In this document: piece by piece, positions 15,565 through 24,726 of the stretch | Numbering within the stretch: the first letter of the stretch is position 1 | Layout of the letters: each line of letters opens with the position of its first letter | DNA from: Fredinandcohnia onubensis | Lineage (GTDB): Bacteria; Bacillota; Bacilli; Bacillales; Bacillaceae_L | Length of the DNA: 64,000 bases | Direction of reading: 5' to 3' | Assembly (NCBI RefSeq): GCF_002734285.1 | Contig: NZ_NSEA01000002.1 | Span: forward strand, 62,001 to 126,000 | The notes under the pieces: model-generated | What the model was told of the DNA's origin: nothing | What the model saw: only the letters and a program-made list of their open reading frames with translations | Databases searched by the model: none | Made by a program: the position numbers and the translations under genes

Positions 15565-17451
15565 TTAATCATTCACAAGTTCAGAGAGTTCTGCCCATCT
15601 TTCAAGCAAGTGGTCTAGTACTTCTGATTCCTTCGCATGATCATCCATTGCCTGCTGTGCCTTTTGATAATCACTTCCGGCCGCTTCAATTTCTTTAACT
15701 AGAGCTGCAACCTTCTCCTCTTGGGCTTCAATTTTCCCCTCAATTTCATCCCATTCAAGCTGATCCTTGTAGGAAAGCTTCTTTTTCTTTGGTTTTGGCG
15801 CCTCTTGTACAGGTTTTTTTTCGATTTTTTCTTTCTGTACCGACTTCGCAGCCTCAACTGAATTTTTCTCGAGGTAATCTGTGTAATCTCCAAAATACGT
15901 TGAAATTTTGTTCCCCTCTTCAAAGATTAACAATTGGTCTGTTACTTTATCTAAGAAGTATCGGTCATGCGAAACAGTAACTACAACACCTGGAAAGTCC
16001 TCTAAATAATCTTCTAATACTGTCAACGTATGGGTATCCAAATCATTCGTAGGCTCATCCAGTAACAACACATTCGGCTCACCCATAATAATCTTCAACA
16101 AATACAAACGTCTTCGTTCCCCGCCAGAAAGCTTGCGAATCGGCGTACCATGGGTATGCATTGGGAATAAAAACCGCTCTAGCATTTGCGCTGCTGATAT
16201 CATTTTACCATCAAGGGTATGAATCATTTCCGCCGTTTCTTTAATATACTCAATCAATCGTTTGTTTAGGTCCATATCTATGCTTTCCTGAGTATAATAG
16301 CTGAGCTTAACTGTTTGTCCAATCTCGATTTCGCCCGTATCTACAGGAATTTTACCGGCAATGATATTTAATAATGTGGACTTCCCGCTTCCGTTACGTC
16401 CAACAATTCCGATTCGGTCACCTGGTTTTACAAGTAAATTTACATCCTCTAGAATCTTCGTTCCAGCAAAACTCTTTGAAACATTTTTCAATTCTATTAC
16501 TTTTTTACCTAGTCGGCTACCACCAACTGAAATATCAAGCGAATCCGTATTTACTGTCTTTTTTGCATTCTCAATTTCCTCAAAACGTTGAATACGTGCT
16601 TTTTGCTTTGTCGTTCTCGCCTTAGCACCACGACGAATCCAAGCAAGTTCACGTCTATATAGGTTTTGTCGCTTGAGTTCAGATGCTTGCTCCTGTTCCA
16701 TTCGAAGTGCTTTTGCCTCTAAGAAGCTACTATAGTTTCCGGTATATGTGTAAAGCCGTCCTTCATCAAGCTCAATAATTCGGTTCGTAACACGGTCTAA
16801 GAAATAACGATCATGGGTGACAACCAACAGTGCTCCATTGTATTTTGCAAGATAGTCTTCAAGCCACTTAATTGTATCGTAATCTAAATGGTTGGTAGGC
16901 TCATCCAAAATCAATAGGTCCGGAACTTCAATTAAGCTTTGGGCCAATGCCACGCGCTTCTTCTGTCCACCTGACAGTTCCATCACGTCCTGAGAAAAAT
17001 CATTAATTCCAAGCTTTGATAACACAGCTTTTGCGTTTGAGTTTGCCTCCCACGCATTTGCGGCATCCATTTTTTGTTGCAAGTCATATAACTTCTCCTG
17101 ATTTACTGTGTTCATCGAATCTTTTTCAATCCGAATCATCGCTTCCTCATATTCCTTTAATAATCGGAGGAGTGGGGTATTTCCTTGGAATACTTGGTCA
17201 AGAACCGTATTTCCTTCAGTAAATTCAGGTTGTTGCGGTAAATAGCTAATTGTATATCCCTTTGAATGAGTAATCTCACCGCGGTCCGCTTCTTCTACAC
17301 CAGCAATGATTTTTAATAACGTCGATTTTCCCGTTCCATTCACACCGATAATACCGATTCGCTCATTATCTGTTATGCTGAATGAGATATCCTCAAACAA
17401 TGTTTTTTCGGCGTAGCTTTTTGCTAAACCTTCAACCGTTAAAAGCCTCAT
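15565..17451 (-). CDS. yfmR: ABC-F ribosome-associated ATPase (YfmR/Uup type)
   Basis: 628-residue soluble protein with two ABC ATPase domains and no membrane segment. Seen: Walker A G-V-N-G-T-G-K-S-T near residue 36 and G-R-N-G-S-G-K-S-T near 355; signatures L-S-G-G-Q-K-K-R and L-S-G-G-E-R-R-R; Walker B L-L-I-L-D-E-P-T-N-H-L-D and L-L-L-D-E-P-T-N-D-L-D; the charged interdomain linker; and a C-terminal coiled coil from about 530. These are the traits of ABC-F translation factors; YfmR helps ribosomes stalled at proline-rich stretches. Start ATG at 17451 overlaps the ypgQ stop as ATGA, which suggests translational coupling. Confidence 0.9.
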   Translation of the reverse strand: MRLLTVEGLAKSYAEKTLFEDISFSITDNERIGIIGVNGTGKSTLLKIIAGVEEADRGEITHSKGYTISYLPQQPEFTEGNTVLDQVFQGNTPLLRLLKEYEEAMIRIEKDSMNTVNQEKLYDLQQKMDAANAWEANSNAKAVLSKLGINDFSQDVMELSGGQKKRVALAQSLIEVPDLLILDEPTNHLDYDTIKWLEDYLAKYNGALLVVTHDRYFLDRVTNRIIELDEGRLYTYTGNYSSFLEAKALRMEQEQASELKRQNLYRRELAWIRRGAKARTTKQKARIQRFEEIENAKKTVNTDSLDISVGGSRLGKKVIELKNVSKSFAGTKILEDVNLLVKPGDRIGIVGRNGSGKSTLLNIIAGKIPVDTGEIEIGQTVKLSYYTQESIDMDLNKRLIEYIKETAEMIHTLDGKMISAAQMLERFLFPMHTHGTPIRKLSGGERRRLYLLKIIMGEPNVLLLDEPTNDLDTHTLTVLEDYLEDFPGVVVTVSHDRYFLDKVTDQLLIFEEGNKISTYFGDYTDYLEKNSVEAAKSVQKEKIEKKPVQEAPKPKKKKLSYKDQLEWDEIEGKIEAQEEKVAALVKEIEAAGSDYQKAQQAMDDHAKESEVLDHLLERWAELSELVND

Positions 17452-18095
17452 ATCTGTCCATTCCATTCTTTATAAAATTGATCAAGAAACGCTGTCATGA
17501 AATCATGCCGTTCCTGTGCTGCTTTTTGTGCTGCATTTGTATTAAGTGTGTCTTTTAATTTTAATAATTTTTCATAAAAGTGATTGACTGCCGTTGATTT
17601 ACCATTTCGGTACTCTTCCTTTGTCATACTTTCACGAAATGGAAGTTCTGGGTCATAGATTAAATCACCGTGTGCCCCCGCATAAGCAAAGGTTCTTGCA
17701 ATACCGATCGCACCAATCGCATCTAAACGATCAGCATCTTGAACGACCTGTCCTTCAATTGTTTTCATTGGTGGTCGACTGCCACCCTTAAAGGACATTG
17801 TTGAGATGATTTCAATGATTTCCTTTTGTTCAGAGTCCGTTATTTGTAGAGATGAAAGCCAGTTCCGTACTTTCATGAGGCCTTCCTCTTCGGATTTATT
17901 TAATTTTTCGTCTGCCACATCATGCAATAATGCTGCCATTTCAACGACAAATAAATTAGCATTTTCTTTTTCGCCAATTTGCAACGCTGCTTTTCTGACG
18001 CGTTCTATATGCCACCAGTCATGACCACTGCTATCATGTTGCAAAATATTTTTCACAAATGTAGTTGTTGCTTCAATTATTTTTTGCTGCTCCAT
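17448..18095 (-). CDS. ypgQ: HD-domain nucleotide pyrophosphohydrolase
   Basis: 215-residue HD-superfamily hydrolase. Seen: H-D-W-W-H-I-E-R-V near residue 24, the metal pair A-A-L-L-H-D-V-A-D-E near 55, and V-V-Q-D-A-D-R-L-D-A-I-G-A-I-G near 120: the YpgQ/YedJ pattern. B. subtilis YpgQ hydrolyses (d)NTPs to monophosphate with divalent metal; a house-cleaning role is likely. Start ATG at 18095, placed by GGAGG five bases upstream; the open frame extends further to 18149. It forms an overlapping pair with the downstream ABC-F gene. Confidence 0.88.
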   Translation of the reverse strand: MEQQKIIEATTTFVKNILQHDSSGHDWWHIERVRKAALQIGEKENANLFVVEMAALLHDVADEKLNKSEEEGLMKVRNWLSSLQITDSEQKEIIEIISTMSFKGGSRPPMKTIEGQVVQDADRLDAIGAIGIARTFAYAGAHGDLIYDPELPFRESMTKEEYRNGKSTAVNHFYEKLLKLKDTLNTNAAQKAAQERHDFMTAFLDQFYKEWNGQI

Positions 18096-18233
18096 CGTAT
18101 CCTCCACTACCATCAATATCGTAACCATTGTATCATATTCTAGCGCCAACTAAACTGTCGCGCACTACAAAACACATGCATAAACTAAAAAAACCAGAGT
18201 AAACTCTGGCAAAGTGAAAGGTGGTAAAAATAT

Positions 18234-18479
18234 ATGTATAATCCAAAAGGTTTAAACCGGGAAATTGGAACTGCATGGTATGGACGTCATGTTGTATTGA
18301 TTACGTGTAACCCCATTACAAATCAATTTTTACAACTTCATAAGAGTCTTCATGCTCCTACTGAACCGCCACATCCAAATTGTGCGGAAACAATCTCCCA
18401 ATTCTTGAGTATTGGGTACAATATCGCAGCCATTGCCCCCCTATCTCATAACGAAGTACAATACATCCTAGTTAAATAG
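18234..18479 (+). CDS. Conserved hypothetical 81-aa protein
   Basis: Small soluble protein beginning M-Y-N-P-K-G-L-N-R-E-I-G-T-A-W-Y-G-R-H, with two Cys (T-C-N-P and P-N-C-A-E-T) and several His. Start ATG at 18234 has AAAGGTGG about nine bases upstream. It is the only + strand gene in a minus-strand run, it converges on the DegV gene with one base between the stops, and I see no obvious terminator. I do not recognise the family. Confidence 0.65.
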   Translation: MYNPKGLNREIGTAWYGRHVVLITCNPITNQFLQLHKSLHAPTEPPHPNCAETISQFLSIGYNIAAIAPLSHNEVQYILVK

Positions 18480-18480
18480 A

Positions 18481-19326
18481 TTATTTGTTCATCCAACTAA
18501 TCCCAATCGTATTTTCACCAGCATGTACCCCAATCGCAACCCCAAGAGGGTACGCGTTAATCGAAATATTGTCTGGTGCAAATTCCCGAATATGTTGCTC
18601 CCAGTCCTTTGTCTTAGAATCGTCCAAGCCATATAAAATATAGACCTCTTCCACATGATTTTTCGCAATGGCATCCTTTAGATAACCAAGTATTTTACTT
18701 GTTGCTTTATTTTCAGAGCGTACTTTTTCTTTTACAGAAAGCGCACCATCGTTAATTTGAATGACTGGCTTAATTTGAAGCATGCTTCCAAGGAAATATT
18801 GGGCCGTGTTCATTCGTCCACTTCGGTGCAGTTGCTCTAAACTGCCGATAATTACGTAGGTTTCAAATCTATCAGCTAGATCCACAATATGTTTTTCAAC
18901 GTCTGCTACTGTCCCACCATCCTGTAAAAGCTTCATCCCTTCCTTCATTAATTTTGTCATCGGATAGGTAAGGATTTTTGAATCAATGACTGTTACAGGA
19001 ATATTGACTAATTCTGCAGCTTGTCTTGCTGACGAAACGGTTCCACTTAATTTTTCCGAGATATGCAACGAGATAATCTCATCGTATTTTTCTTCGAGAC
19101 TATTATATAGTTCTACAAAGCTTCCAATGGAAGGCTGTGATGTTTTTGGGATGGTCTTTGCCGTTTTCAATCGTTCAAAGAATTGTGCAGGTGTAATCGT
19201 AACTCCATCAAGATATTCTTCCTCATCAAAAAAAACTGTCATTGGAATCACATAAATATCCTCATGGTCCAAAAGTTCCTCATCTAAAAATCCTGTACTA
19301 TCTGTAACCCATGCAATTTTCCCCAT
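18481..19326 (-). CDS. DegV family fatty-acid-binding protein, second copy
   Basis: 281-residue DegV-domain protein, paralogous to the one at 2112-2954. Seen: W-V-T-D-S-T-G-F-L-D near residue 5, T-S-Q-P-S-I-G-S-F near 61, L-H-I-S-E-K-L-S-G-T near 85, G-R-M-N-T-A-Q near 168, and the C-terminal G-V-H-A-G-E-N-T-I-G. It lacks the M-T-G-G of the first copy. FakB-type proteins differ in which acyl chain they hold, so the two copies could serve different fatty acids (inference). Start ATG at 19326 follows AAGGGGGCG. Confidence 0.9.
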   Translation of the reverse strand: MGKIAWVTDSTGFLDEELLDHEDIYVIPMTVFFDEEEYLDGVTITPAQFFERLKTAKTIPKTSQPSIGSFVELYNSLEEKYDEIISLHISEKLSGTVSSARQAAELVNIPVTVIDSKILTYPMTKLMKEGMKLLQDGGTVADVEKHIVDLADRFETYVIIGSLEQLHRSGRMNTAQYFLGSMLQIKPVIQINDGALSVKEKVRSENKATSKILGYLKDAIAKNHVEEVYILYGLDDSKTKDWEQHIREFAPDNISINAYPLGVAIGVHAGENTIGISWMNK

Positions 19327-19454
19327 AAAATCGCCCCCTTAACAAATAACCATTATCACTATATTACTATATATGCTCTTACTATATCATAAAAAACATT
19401 AAATTATCAGAAAATTTAATCCTTTAGTCGTAAAAAAAAGAGGCGAGATTGCCC

Positions 19455-19967
19455 CTAAGTTGTAACGGTATGTAGTTGATGAATCGTCTCAATGATATAG
19501 TCAACCATTTCAAGTAAATCATCCATATGATCTTCTTGTATTAATCGATGAAAAGTAATTTTACTATTGTTAGTATATTGATTTCTCGTGCTATATTGAA
19601 ATGAAATTTCCTGTTCGATTTCCCTTTCGTCCCCCCAGATGGTGGTTAATACTCGTTCAATACTTGAGCATACATCCAGAGATTCGAGTTTAAAAATAAA
19701 CCCTATTTCCAGATGACACCCTGGTTTATTCTCATCAAGGCTTCGTAGTTCTGATACGAGATTATCAAGGTCCATTTTCAGGTTAATATAGGCTTGAATT
19801 TCATCGATGGTTTTATCCTTAAAAGTAATACGATAATGCCGACCCATTTTCGCCATTTCCACTTGATCCTGACGATCTGTTATTAAGAGCTGTCCCTCTA
19901 AATCTAAATCATAAAGAGCTCCCTCAATTACAACCTTTAAGTTATCAAATACGGTTGGATCAAACAT
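19455..19967 (-). CDS. Conserved hypothetical protein, 170 aa
   Basis: Soluble acidic protein of mixed alpha/beta pattern starting M-F-D-P-T-V-F-D-N-L-K-V-V-I-E-G-A. Start ATG at 19967, behind AAAAAGGAAGG; the frame extends upstream to 20015 without a better site. Two Cys occur (C-H-L-E, V-C-S-S); no signal or membrane segment. It lies 51 bases downstream of fhs on the same strand and could be cotranscribed with it. Family not recognised. Confidence 0.65.
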   Translation of the reverse strand: MFDPTVFDNLKVVIEGALYDLDLEGQLLITDRQDQVEMAKMGRHYRITFKDKTIDEIQAYINLKMDLDNLVSELRSLDENKPGCHLEIGFIFKLESLDVCSSIERVLTTIWGDEREIEQEISFQYSTRNQYTNNSKITFHRLIQEDHMDDLLEMVDYIIETIHQLHTVTT

Positions 19968-20018
19968 AAAATATACCTTCCTTTTTAGTAAAAAGGGGGA
20001 GATCCCCCCTATCACTTC

Positions 20019-21707
20019 CTAAAATAATCCTACAGCTTTCCCGTCTTCAGTAACATCCATATTTAGTGCTGATGGCTTCTTTGGGAGCCCGGGCATCGTC
20101 ATGACATCACCTGTTAGAGCAACGATAAATCCAGCACCGATTGATGGTCGGAACTCACGAATAGTAATTGTAAAATCCGTTGGTCTTCCGAGCAATGTTG
20201 GATCATCCGAAAGCGAGTATTGAGTTTTCGCCATACAAACCGGAAGATTGCTCCACCCGAATTTTTCAAAATCAATCATTTGCTTTTTCGCTTTACTCGA
20301 GAACTCAACATCTTTTGCCCCATAAACAGTTTTAGCAATTGCCCTTACTTTCTCTTCAATTGAAGCAGATAATTCGTAAATGGGTGCATAGTGATTCTCA
20401 CTATTTTCGATTGTCTCGAGTACCTTCTTAGCAAGCTCCACTCCACCTTCGCCGCCCTTTTCCCATACTTCTGTTAGAGCGACAGGATAAGAATGTTCAG
20501 CACACCAAGATTCGATTTTTTCAACTTCTTTTTCTGTATCCGTAACAAAACGGTTAATCGCCACTACAAATGGCAATCCGAAAGCTTGAATGGTTTCAAT
20601 ATGTTTTTGAAGGTTCTCTAAACCTTTCGCTAAAGCTTCTACATTCTCTTCAGTTAAATTTTCCTTTTTAACGCCACCATGCATTTTTAAAGCCCGGTTA
20701 GTTGCAACAATGACAACTGCTTCTGGCTTAATATCTGCATATCTCGCTTTAATGTCAAGGAATTTCTCGGCACCAAGATCGGCACCAAAACCACCCTCTG
20801 TTAACACATAATCAGCTAATTTTGCCGCCATTTTTGTGGCAATTACACTGTTACAGCCATGAGCGATATTAGCAAAAGGGCCACCGTGAATAAGAGCTGG
20901 AGTGTGTTCAAGTGTTTGAACTAAATTCGGTTTAAGAGCATCCTTTAGTAAAAGGGTGAGCGCACCCTCTGCTCCTAGGTCTGCAGCTGTGACCGGTTGT
21001 TTATGTATATTATAAGCTACTACTATTTTTGATAGTCTTCGCTTCAAATCCTGTATGTCGGTTGCAAGACAGAAAATCGCCATAATTTCTGATGCAACGG
21101 TAATATCAAAACCATCCTCACGAGGTACACCTTGAGTCGGTCCTCCCAACCCAACTACAACATTTCGTAGCGCACGGTCATTTAAATCAACAACCCGCTT
21201 CCATGTGACACGTCTGACATCAATTTGAAGTTCATTTCCTTGATGGATATGGTTGTCAAGTAATGCAGATAATGTGTTATTTGCTGTTGTTATCGCATGA
21301 AAATCTCCTGTAAAATGCAGGTTTATGTCCTCCATTGGGATCACCTGTGAATATCCGCCACCCGTTGCACCACCCTTGATTCCCATAGTTGGTCCTAGGG
21401 ATGGTTCTCTCATCGCAACCATTGCACTTTTTCCAAGCTTAGCAAGTCCTTGTCCAAGTCCCACAGTGACTGTCGATTTCCCTTCTCCTGCCGGCGTTGG
21501 ATTAATGGATGTTACAAGGATGACTTTACCGTCCCTTTTTTGTTCAAGACGCTTCATCACGTCTAAGGAAATTTTTGCTTTGTAATGACCATAGGGTTCT
21601 AGTTCTTCTTCAAGTAAATCTAACTGTTCTGCAATCTCCTTGATTGGCTTTAACTCAGCCTCTTGAGCAATTTCAATATCAGACTTATACTTTGTTGATA
21701 AACCCAT
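20019..21707 (-). CDS. fhs: Formate--tetrahydrofolate ligase
   Basis: 562-residue ATP-dependent enzyme making 10-formyl-THF from formate, feeding purine and fMet synthesis. Seen: N-terminal S-D-I-E-I-A-Q-E-A, the P-loop [10 protein letters not shown] near residue 73, [19 protein letters not shown] near 100, and the conserved L-G-R-P-T-D-F-T near the C-terminus. Full length for the family. Start ATG at 21707 is seven bases after GGGGGT. Its presence beside thyA/dfrA and metA fits a folate-centred neighbourhood, though it is a separate unit. Confidence 0.96.
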   Translation of the reverse strand: MGLSTKYKSDIEIAQEAELKPIKEIAEQLDLLEEELEPYGHYKAKISLDVMKRLEQKRDGKVILVTSINPTPAGEGKSTVTVGLGQGLAKLGKSAMVAMREPSLGPTMGIKGGATGGGYSQVIPMEDINLHFTGDFHAITTANNTLSALLDNHIHQGNELQIDVRRVTWKRVVDLNDRALRNVVVGLGGPTQGVPREDGFDITVASEIMAIFCLATDIQDLKRRLSKIVVAYNIHKQPVTAADLGAEGALTLLLKDALKPNLVQTLEHTPALIHGGPFANIAHGCNSVIATKMAAKLADYVLTEGGFGADLGAEKFLDIKARYADIKPEAVVIVATNRALKMHGGVKKENLTEENVEALAKGLENLQKHIETIQAFGLPFVVAINRFVTDTEKEVEKIESWCAEHSYPVALTEVWEKGGEGGVELAKKVLETIENSENHYAPIYELSASIEEKVRAIAKTVYGAKDVEFSSKAKKQMIDFEKFGWSNLPVCMAKTQYSLSDDPTLLGRPTDFTITIREFRPSIGAGFIVALTGDVMTMPGLPKKPSALNMDVTEDGKAVGLF

Positions 21708-21844
21708 GCACAATACCCCCAAGACTATTTTAATGAACAAACTTCCTTTACCTCTTTATCTTACCTTATTTGACACATAGGTATAAAGTGAAACTTCTAT
21801 TTATTCCCTTCCTTTACCACATAAAACAAGTAAAGATATTTTAT

Positions 21845-21874
21845 TTGATATTCTTGTGTGAATTGTTGTAAAAT
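21845..21874 (+). promoter_or_regulatory. Putative metA promoter
   Basis: TTGATA at 21845 and TAAAAT at 21869, 18 bases apart, ending about 30 bases before the metA start. No S-box (SAM) riboswitch fits in the short leader. Confidence 0.45.
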
Positions 21875-21905
21875 TTCAATTATAAGAAACTAGGAGATGA
21901 TAGGA

Positions 21906-22811
21906 TTGCCAATTAATATACCTCATGATTTACCGGCAAAAGAAGTATTAGAATCTGAAAATATATTTGTGATGGATGAAGATCGCGCGTATAGTCAGGA
22001 CATTCGTCCACTTAATATAGTAATCTTAAACATTATGCCAGAAAAAGAACGAACTGAAACTCAGCTTCTTAGACTACTTGGAAACTCCCCATTGCAGCTG
22101 AATATCACACTATTATTCCCAGAAACGCATGTCGCAAAAAACACGGGAAAGAATCATCTTGATAAATTTTACACTTCCTTCTCTGCCATTAAGCACAGAA
22201 GGTTTGATGGAATGATCATTACAGGTGCACCGATTGAGCATCTTTCATTTGAGGATGTAAACTATTGGGAAGAGCTAAAAGAAATTCTGGAGTGGACGAA
22301 AACCAACGTAACATCGACCCTACATATTTGCTGGGGCGCACAAGCCGGACTTTATTATCATTATGGGGTTAAAAAATACCCACTGCCTGAAAAATGTACG
22401 GGTGTGTTTCACCACCATTTGGTAAACAAGGATGTGAATTTGGTTCGAGGCTTTGATGATTTGTATTTTGTGCCGCATTCCCGGTTTACAGAAGTAAAAC
22501 TTGAGGAAATTGAAAATACTGAAGAATTAACACTTTTATCTTTTTCAGATGATGCAGGTGTGTGCCTAGTAGCTTCAAATGACGGAAAGCAAATTTTTCT
22601 AACTGGCCATCCTGAATATGATGTCAATACGTTAAAAGAGGAATATGAACGTGACCTCGCTAAAGGAAAGGTCATCATTCCTGTTAATTATTTTCCAAAC
22701 AATGACCCGGCCAATCCACCGGTTCACAGCTGGAGATCACACTCTTATCTATTGTTTGCAAATTGGCTCAACTATTATGTTTATCAAGAAACTCCATATG
22801 ACTGGGAATAA
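21906..22811 (+). CDS. metA: Homoserine O-acyltransferase
   Basis: 301-residue enzyme acylating homoserine in methionine synthesis. Start is TTG at 21906 (M-P-I-N-I-P, the canonical MetA N-terminus), nine bases after AGGAG; the ATG at 21897 touches that site and is unlikely. Seen: [30 protein letters not shown], catalytic Cys in H-I-C-W-G-A-Q-A-G near residue 142, His in V-P-H-S-R, and the catalytic Glu/His block T-G-H-P-E-Y-D. In Bacillus the MetA enzyme generally uses acetyl-CoA; residue 111 region (G-A-P-I-E) carries Glu, the form linked to acetyl specificity. Confidence 0.95.
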   Translation: MPINIPHDLPAKEVLESENIFVMDEDRAYSQDIRPLNIVILNIMPEKERTETQLLRLLGNSPLQLNITLLFPETHVAKNTGKNHLDKFYTSFSAIKHRRFDGMIITGAPIEHLSFEDVNYWEELKEILEWTKTNVTSTLHICWGAQAGLYYHYGVKKYPLPEKCTGVFHHHLVNKDVNLVRGFDDLYFVPHSRFTEVKLEEIENTEELTLLSFSDDAGVCLVASNDGKQIFLTGHPEYDVNTLKEEYERDLAKGKVIIPVNYFPNNDPANPPVHSWRSHSYLLFANWLNYYVYQETPYDWE

Positions 22812-22813
22812 TA

Positions 22814-22843
22814 GAAGGTATCTCGGGTTCGAGATACCTTTTC
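22814..22843. terminator. Bidirectional terminator
   Basis: GAAGGTATCTCG / CGAGATACCTTTTC hairpin between the convergent metA and methyltransferase genes. Confidence 0.8.
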
Positions 22844-23524
22844 TTACGCCTTTTTTAAGATAAACACCCACATAAACGATAATGCTTGTTTTAGTTCTTT
22901 GGGTAATCCCTTCGTTGCTTCTACTTTCACAGCATCCTTATAAACAGGCTGACCATCAACTACTCGCCAGCCATTTTCCAATACCAATTGCTCAAACTCC
23001 CAGGGCATCATCGTATTTTGGATGACGGTCTCCCCGTACAAGCGTCGATATGCATGTTGCCTTGGTCCAGCCGTAGGACCTAATAACCCAGCACAAAAGA
23101 TACCTCCTGGTTTTGTCACACGCTTAATCTCATTGATTGCTCGGAGCGGTTTCTCAGTCCACTCAATTGAGTTAATCGCCATGATACCTGAGAAAGTTTC
23201 ATCCTCAAAAGGAAAATCTGTCAAATCACCTTGTGTAAATGAAAGGTTTTCTGATTGACTTCTTTGATTGGCTTTTTCAATCATTTCGGCTGAAATATCT
23301 GCACCAACTACTTGAAACCCACGCTCAGAAAGTAAAAATGCCCCATAACCGTCACCACATCCTGCATCCAAAATATGAGCCTTATCCTCTAGGTGCTTCG
23401 AAAAAAACGGAATAATTGTGGATCGGCTTCCGGAATTCCACATTGCTTGGCTTTGCTTACTCCAAAAGTCAGCTCGACCATCCCATTGCTTTTCAGCTTC
23501 TTTATGCCATCTGAAATCGGCCAT
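22844..23524 (-). CDS. Class I SAM-dependent methyltransferase
   Basis: 226-residue UbiE/type 11-like methyltransferase. Seen: I-L-D-A-G-C-G-D-G-Y-G-A near residue 50 (motif I), V-V-G-A-D-I-S-A-E-M-I (motif II acidic end), G-D-L-T-D-F-P-F-E-D near 100, and K-P-G-G-I-F near 145. Start ATG at 23524 after GAGGTGATC. It is 18 bases downstream of the SCP2-domain gene on the same strand, so the two are probably coexpressed. Substrate unknown. Confidence 0.85.
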   Translation of the reverse strand: MADFRWHKEAEKQWDGRADFWSKQSQAMWNSGSRSTIIPFFSKHLEDKAHILDAGCGDGYGAFLLSERGFQVVGADISAEMIEKANQRSQSENLSFTQGDLTDFPFEDETFSGIMAINSIEWTEKPLRAINEIKRVTKPGGIFCAGLLGPTAGPRQHAYRRLYGETVIQNTMMPWEFEQLVLENGWRVVDGQPVYKDAVKVEATKGLPKELKQALSFMWVFILKKA

Positions 23525-23542
23525 CTTGATCACCTCTCTAAC

Positions 23543-23905
23543 TTATAGATGTTCTTTTAGATTATATTCGCGTAAGAGTCCTTCTAATTTAATTGCTTTT
23601 CCTATATCACCTTTAATCTTTAATTTTCCTGTCATAAATGCAGCAGTTCCTCCTAGTTTTCCAATTAAAAACTGCCTAAAGTGTGCAAGTGAAAGAATTA
23701 ATGTACAATTTGCCCCTTCAGAAGCCTCTAATACCCTTACCTGACCATCCGCAAGCTGAAGTTGATAACTGGCTTCCTCATCTCCTGTAATGTTGAATTG
23801 ATAGATGACATTAAATCCTTCAATCGGTCCTGGGTTCTGGTTAATCAATTCTTCAATTCTTTGCATCATTTCAGTTAAAGTGTAACTATCGATACCATTT
23901 GTCAT
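23543..23905 (-). CDS. SCP2 sterol-carrier-domain protein
   Basis: 120-residue single-domain SCP2-like protein. Seen: the amphipathic pattern I-Y-Q-F-N-I-T-G-D-E, the strand pair with L-Q-L-A-D-G-Q-V-R-V, the family block T-L-I-L-S-L-A-H-F-R-Q-F-L-I-G-K-L, A-A-F-M-T-G-K-L-K-I-K-G-D-I-G-K-A near residue 90. SCP2 proteins hold lipids or acyl-CoA in a hydrophobic tunnel. ATG at 23905 follows GGGAGGATG. It lies between a TetR gene and a methyltransferase gene, suggesting a lipid-related local set (inference). Confidence 0.85.
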   Translation of the reverse strand: MTNGIDSYTLTEMMQRIEELINQNPGPIEGFNVIYQFNITGDEEASYQLQLADGQVRVLEASEGANCTLILSLAHFRQFLIGKLGGTAAFMTGKLKIKGDIGKAIKLEGLLREYNLKEHL

Positions 23906-23979
23906 GTTAGCATCCTCCCAATTAATAAATATAATTACAAAACAGCGAGTACGAAGTCGTATTCCTCATACAAAAAAGA

Positions 23980-24603
23980 TTATTCCTGCATTCCAAGATT
24001 CACAAATGCAGAAATAACGATTCGGTTTAATAATCTAGAGATTCCCTCAAAATCAAATGTCTCGTCTTCATTGTTAAAAAAGTTTTGCATAATAACTTCA
24101 TTAATTGCACCAACCATTGCTTGGGCCACGATTCGCATTTCCGTCTTTGAAACAGTTTTCGGTAACTCTGTCTGAACTGTTTGCAGAATAATAGATGCAA
24201 ACACTTGGTGAGACCTTTGTCGTACTAATTCAACTTTACGCGACACTCCAACTGATTCAACCAATAATATTTGTGCAACATTTTTATTTTCAAAACAAAT
24301 CTGGATATACCGATTGATCCCAGCAAACGCTTTGTATGACATGCTTTCTTCTAGTGAGATTGCTAGTTTAACTTCCTCAGACATTTCGTTGCCTAGCTGT
24401 TCAAACAAGGCAACCATGATATCTTCCTTGCTTTTAAAATGTTGATAGAAGGTTGTCTTTGAAACTCTCGCCATTTCGACAATTTCAAGTACAGATGTCT
24501 TTTGATACCCCAGTTCTGTAAACAACTTAAGTCCAGCAAATAAAAGTTTTTCTCTTGCCTCTATCGGCATCTCCGTTACAAATAACAAGTCCAATCCATC
24601 CAT
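23980..24603 (-). CDS. TetR/AcrR family transcriptional regulator
   Basis: About 200 residues. N-terminal TetR helix-turn-helix: R-E-K-L-L-F-A-G-L-K-L-F, then Y-Q-K-T-S-V-L-E-I-V and V-S-K-T-T-F-Y-Q-H-F-K-S-K-E-D. The C-terminal ligand domain is variable. The start is uncertain: ATG at 24603 has a weak site, and an ATG 11 codons later is equally usual for the family. Its gene precedes the SCP2 and methyltransferase genes on the same strand; a palindrome just upstream suggests self-control. The context hints at a lipid or acyl-CoA ligand, without proof. Confidence 0.88.
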   Translation of the reverse strand: MDGLDLLFVTEMPIEAREKLLFAGLKLFTELGYQKTSVLEIVEMARVSKTTFYQHFKSKEDIMVALFEQLGNEMSEEVKLAISLEESMSYKAFAGINRYIQICFENKNVAQILLVESVGVSRKVELVRQRSHQVFASIILQTVQTELPKTVSKTEMRIVAQAMVGAINEVIMQNFFNNEDETFDFEGISRLLNRIVISAFVNLGMQE

Positions 24604-24611
24604 TCTTTTAG

Positions 24612-24623
24612 TACGTTTGCGTA
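24612..24623. promoter_or_regulatory. Candidate TetR operator
   Basis: Palindrome TACG-TTTG-CGTA nine bases upstream of the TetR gene start. Short arms; assignment inferred from position. Confidence 0.3.
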
Positions 24624-24726
24624 TCAGTCATTCTTTTCTATTATACAACTTGGTTAAATTTGGTTCAATGCAGTTTTTCAAAAATTTAAAAAGAGAGAAA
24701 AGACATTTCGCCTTTTCTCTTACATT

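Noticed and set aside
21780-21905. SAM riboswitch before metA
   Set aside because: The leader is about 25-30 bases after the predicted promoter and lacks the S-box motifs.
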